Assembly (NCBI RefSeq): GCF_011058165.1
Contig: NZ_JAALEG010000002.1
Coordinates: 112,648-176,647, forward strand
Direction: 5' to 3'
Source of the DNA: Rhodococcus aetherivorans
GTDB lineage: Bacteria; Actinomycetota; Actinomycetes; Mycobacteriales; Mycobacteriaceae
Length of the DNA stretch: 64,000 nucleotides
Below, one piece after another: positions 63,638 to 64,000 of the stretch (positions are counted from its first letter, which is position 1; each line of letters opens with the position of its first letter). Below the pieces are notes generated by a model. That model saw nothing but the letters and a program-made list of their open reading frames with translations. It made no database searches and was not told where the DNA came from. The position numbers were made by a program, and so were the translations under genes.

Positions 63638-63679
63638 AGTACGGTGAAGGCGGTCGTCTGAGGGATGGGGAGTTCGCGT

Positions 63680-64000
63680 ATGTCAGTTGACCCGTCGGCG
63701 GTGATTGTGGCGGTGGCCACGGCGGCGAGTGCCCTGGTACAGGGAGCGGACATCCCGGATCAGATCAAGGAACAGGTGACGCAGGCGGTCGAGTCGTTCC
63801 AGGCATCGGCCGAAGCCTCCGCCGCGACCACGGACCGGCAGGTCGCCGATCTGGTGGCGGGGTTGCCCGAGCCGATGCGTCCGGCGGCGGAGCAGGCCGT
63901 GGCGGACGCGACGTCGGCGGCGAAGGACGCGCTGATGCCGCACCTGCCGGCGGAGGCGGCCGCGGTGCTCGAACCGCCGCCGGCGCCGGTGGAGAACCCG
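63680..64000 (+). CDS. partial gene, unknown secreted or helical protein
   Basis: The open frame runs off the window edge (107 codons seen). It starts MSVDPSAVIVAVATAASALV with a hydrophobic N-terminal segment, then Ala/Gln/Glu-rich helical sequence (PDQIKEQVTQAVESFQASAE, VADLVAGLPEPMRPAAEQAV) and a Pro-rich end (LEPPPAPVENP). It may be a signal-anchored envelope protein with the catalytic part beyond the edge. The family is not recognisable yet. It is preceded by the CRP-like site. Confidence 0.6.
   Translation, partial: MSVDPSAVIVAVATAASALVQGADIPDQIKEQVTQAVESFQASAEASAATTDRQVADLVAGLPEPMRPAAEQAVADATSAAKDALMPHLPAEAAAVLEPPPAPVENP

Overview
The window is high-GC actinobacterial DNA, with many GTG starts, TANNNT-type -10 hexamers and tightly packed ATGA/GTGA overlaps. 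Its gene content points to Rhodococcus or a close mycolic-acid relative: an ergothioneine gene (egtD), EfeUOB iron uptake behind IdeR-type boxes, a PknK-like kinase, an Rv1355c-like plus Rv1354c-like (GGDEF-EAL) pair, and housekeeping genes (prs, glmU, mfd, mazG, eno, ppx, cbs, metB) in mycobacterial style. The genus is inferred from gene content, not from a search.

Layout. 1-10.9 kb: the 3' part of egtD, two MFS exporters, a methyltransferase, a large LuxR-type STAND regulator, small conserved genes, then glmU-prs behind a tRNA-Gln. 11-18 kb: two TetR regulators (one of gamma-butyrolactone-receptor type), an HTH/PIN toxin-antitoxin pair, mfd and mazG. 18.2-29.1 kb: an accessory surface-glycan locus, almost all on the minus strand. 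It holds a glucose-1-phosphate cytidylyltransferase, two SAM C-methyltransferase homologues (one eroded), a PIG-L deacetylase, an NAD-dependent epimerase, an RmlC-like epimerase, an LLM flavin oxidoreductase, a flippase, a DUF218 protein, a duplicated Cys-rich protein of unknown function and a GT2 glycosyltransferase. 29.4-36.8 kb: two GyrI-like proteins, an acyltransferase-like protein with a ThiF/nitroreductase fusion, a GGDEF-EAL protein, and a polyprenyl-phosphate sugar-1-phosphate transferase that could start the glycan made by the preceding locus. A 23-bp dyad element, 20/23 identical, lies upstream of both the glycan operon (29253) and the sugar transferase (35190) and may tie them together.

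36.8-44.8 kb: efeUOB with tandem IdeR-like boxes, a transglycosylase, eno-divIC-DUF501-ppx and a tRNA-Leu(UAA). 44.9-47 kb: a decayed stretch with a broken DUF1254/DUF1214 gene and a stop-interrupted copy of a small protein that survives intact at 46820 and 52323. 47-57 kb: amidase, DJ-1/PfpI protein, a 47-residue peptide gene followed by hairpins, a DUF4389 protein, CsbD, a triple 25-bp palindromic repeat, a CorA protein with GQN in place of GMN, and a kinase-STAND fusion. 57-64 kb: lipoprotein, rRNA-type methyltransferase, BI-1 protein, SGNH hydrolase, the cbs-metB transsulfuration pair and a partial final gene behind a CRP/GlxR-like site.
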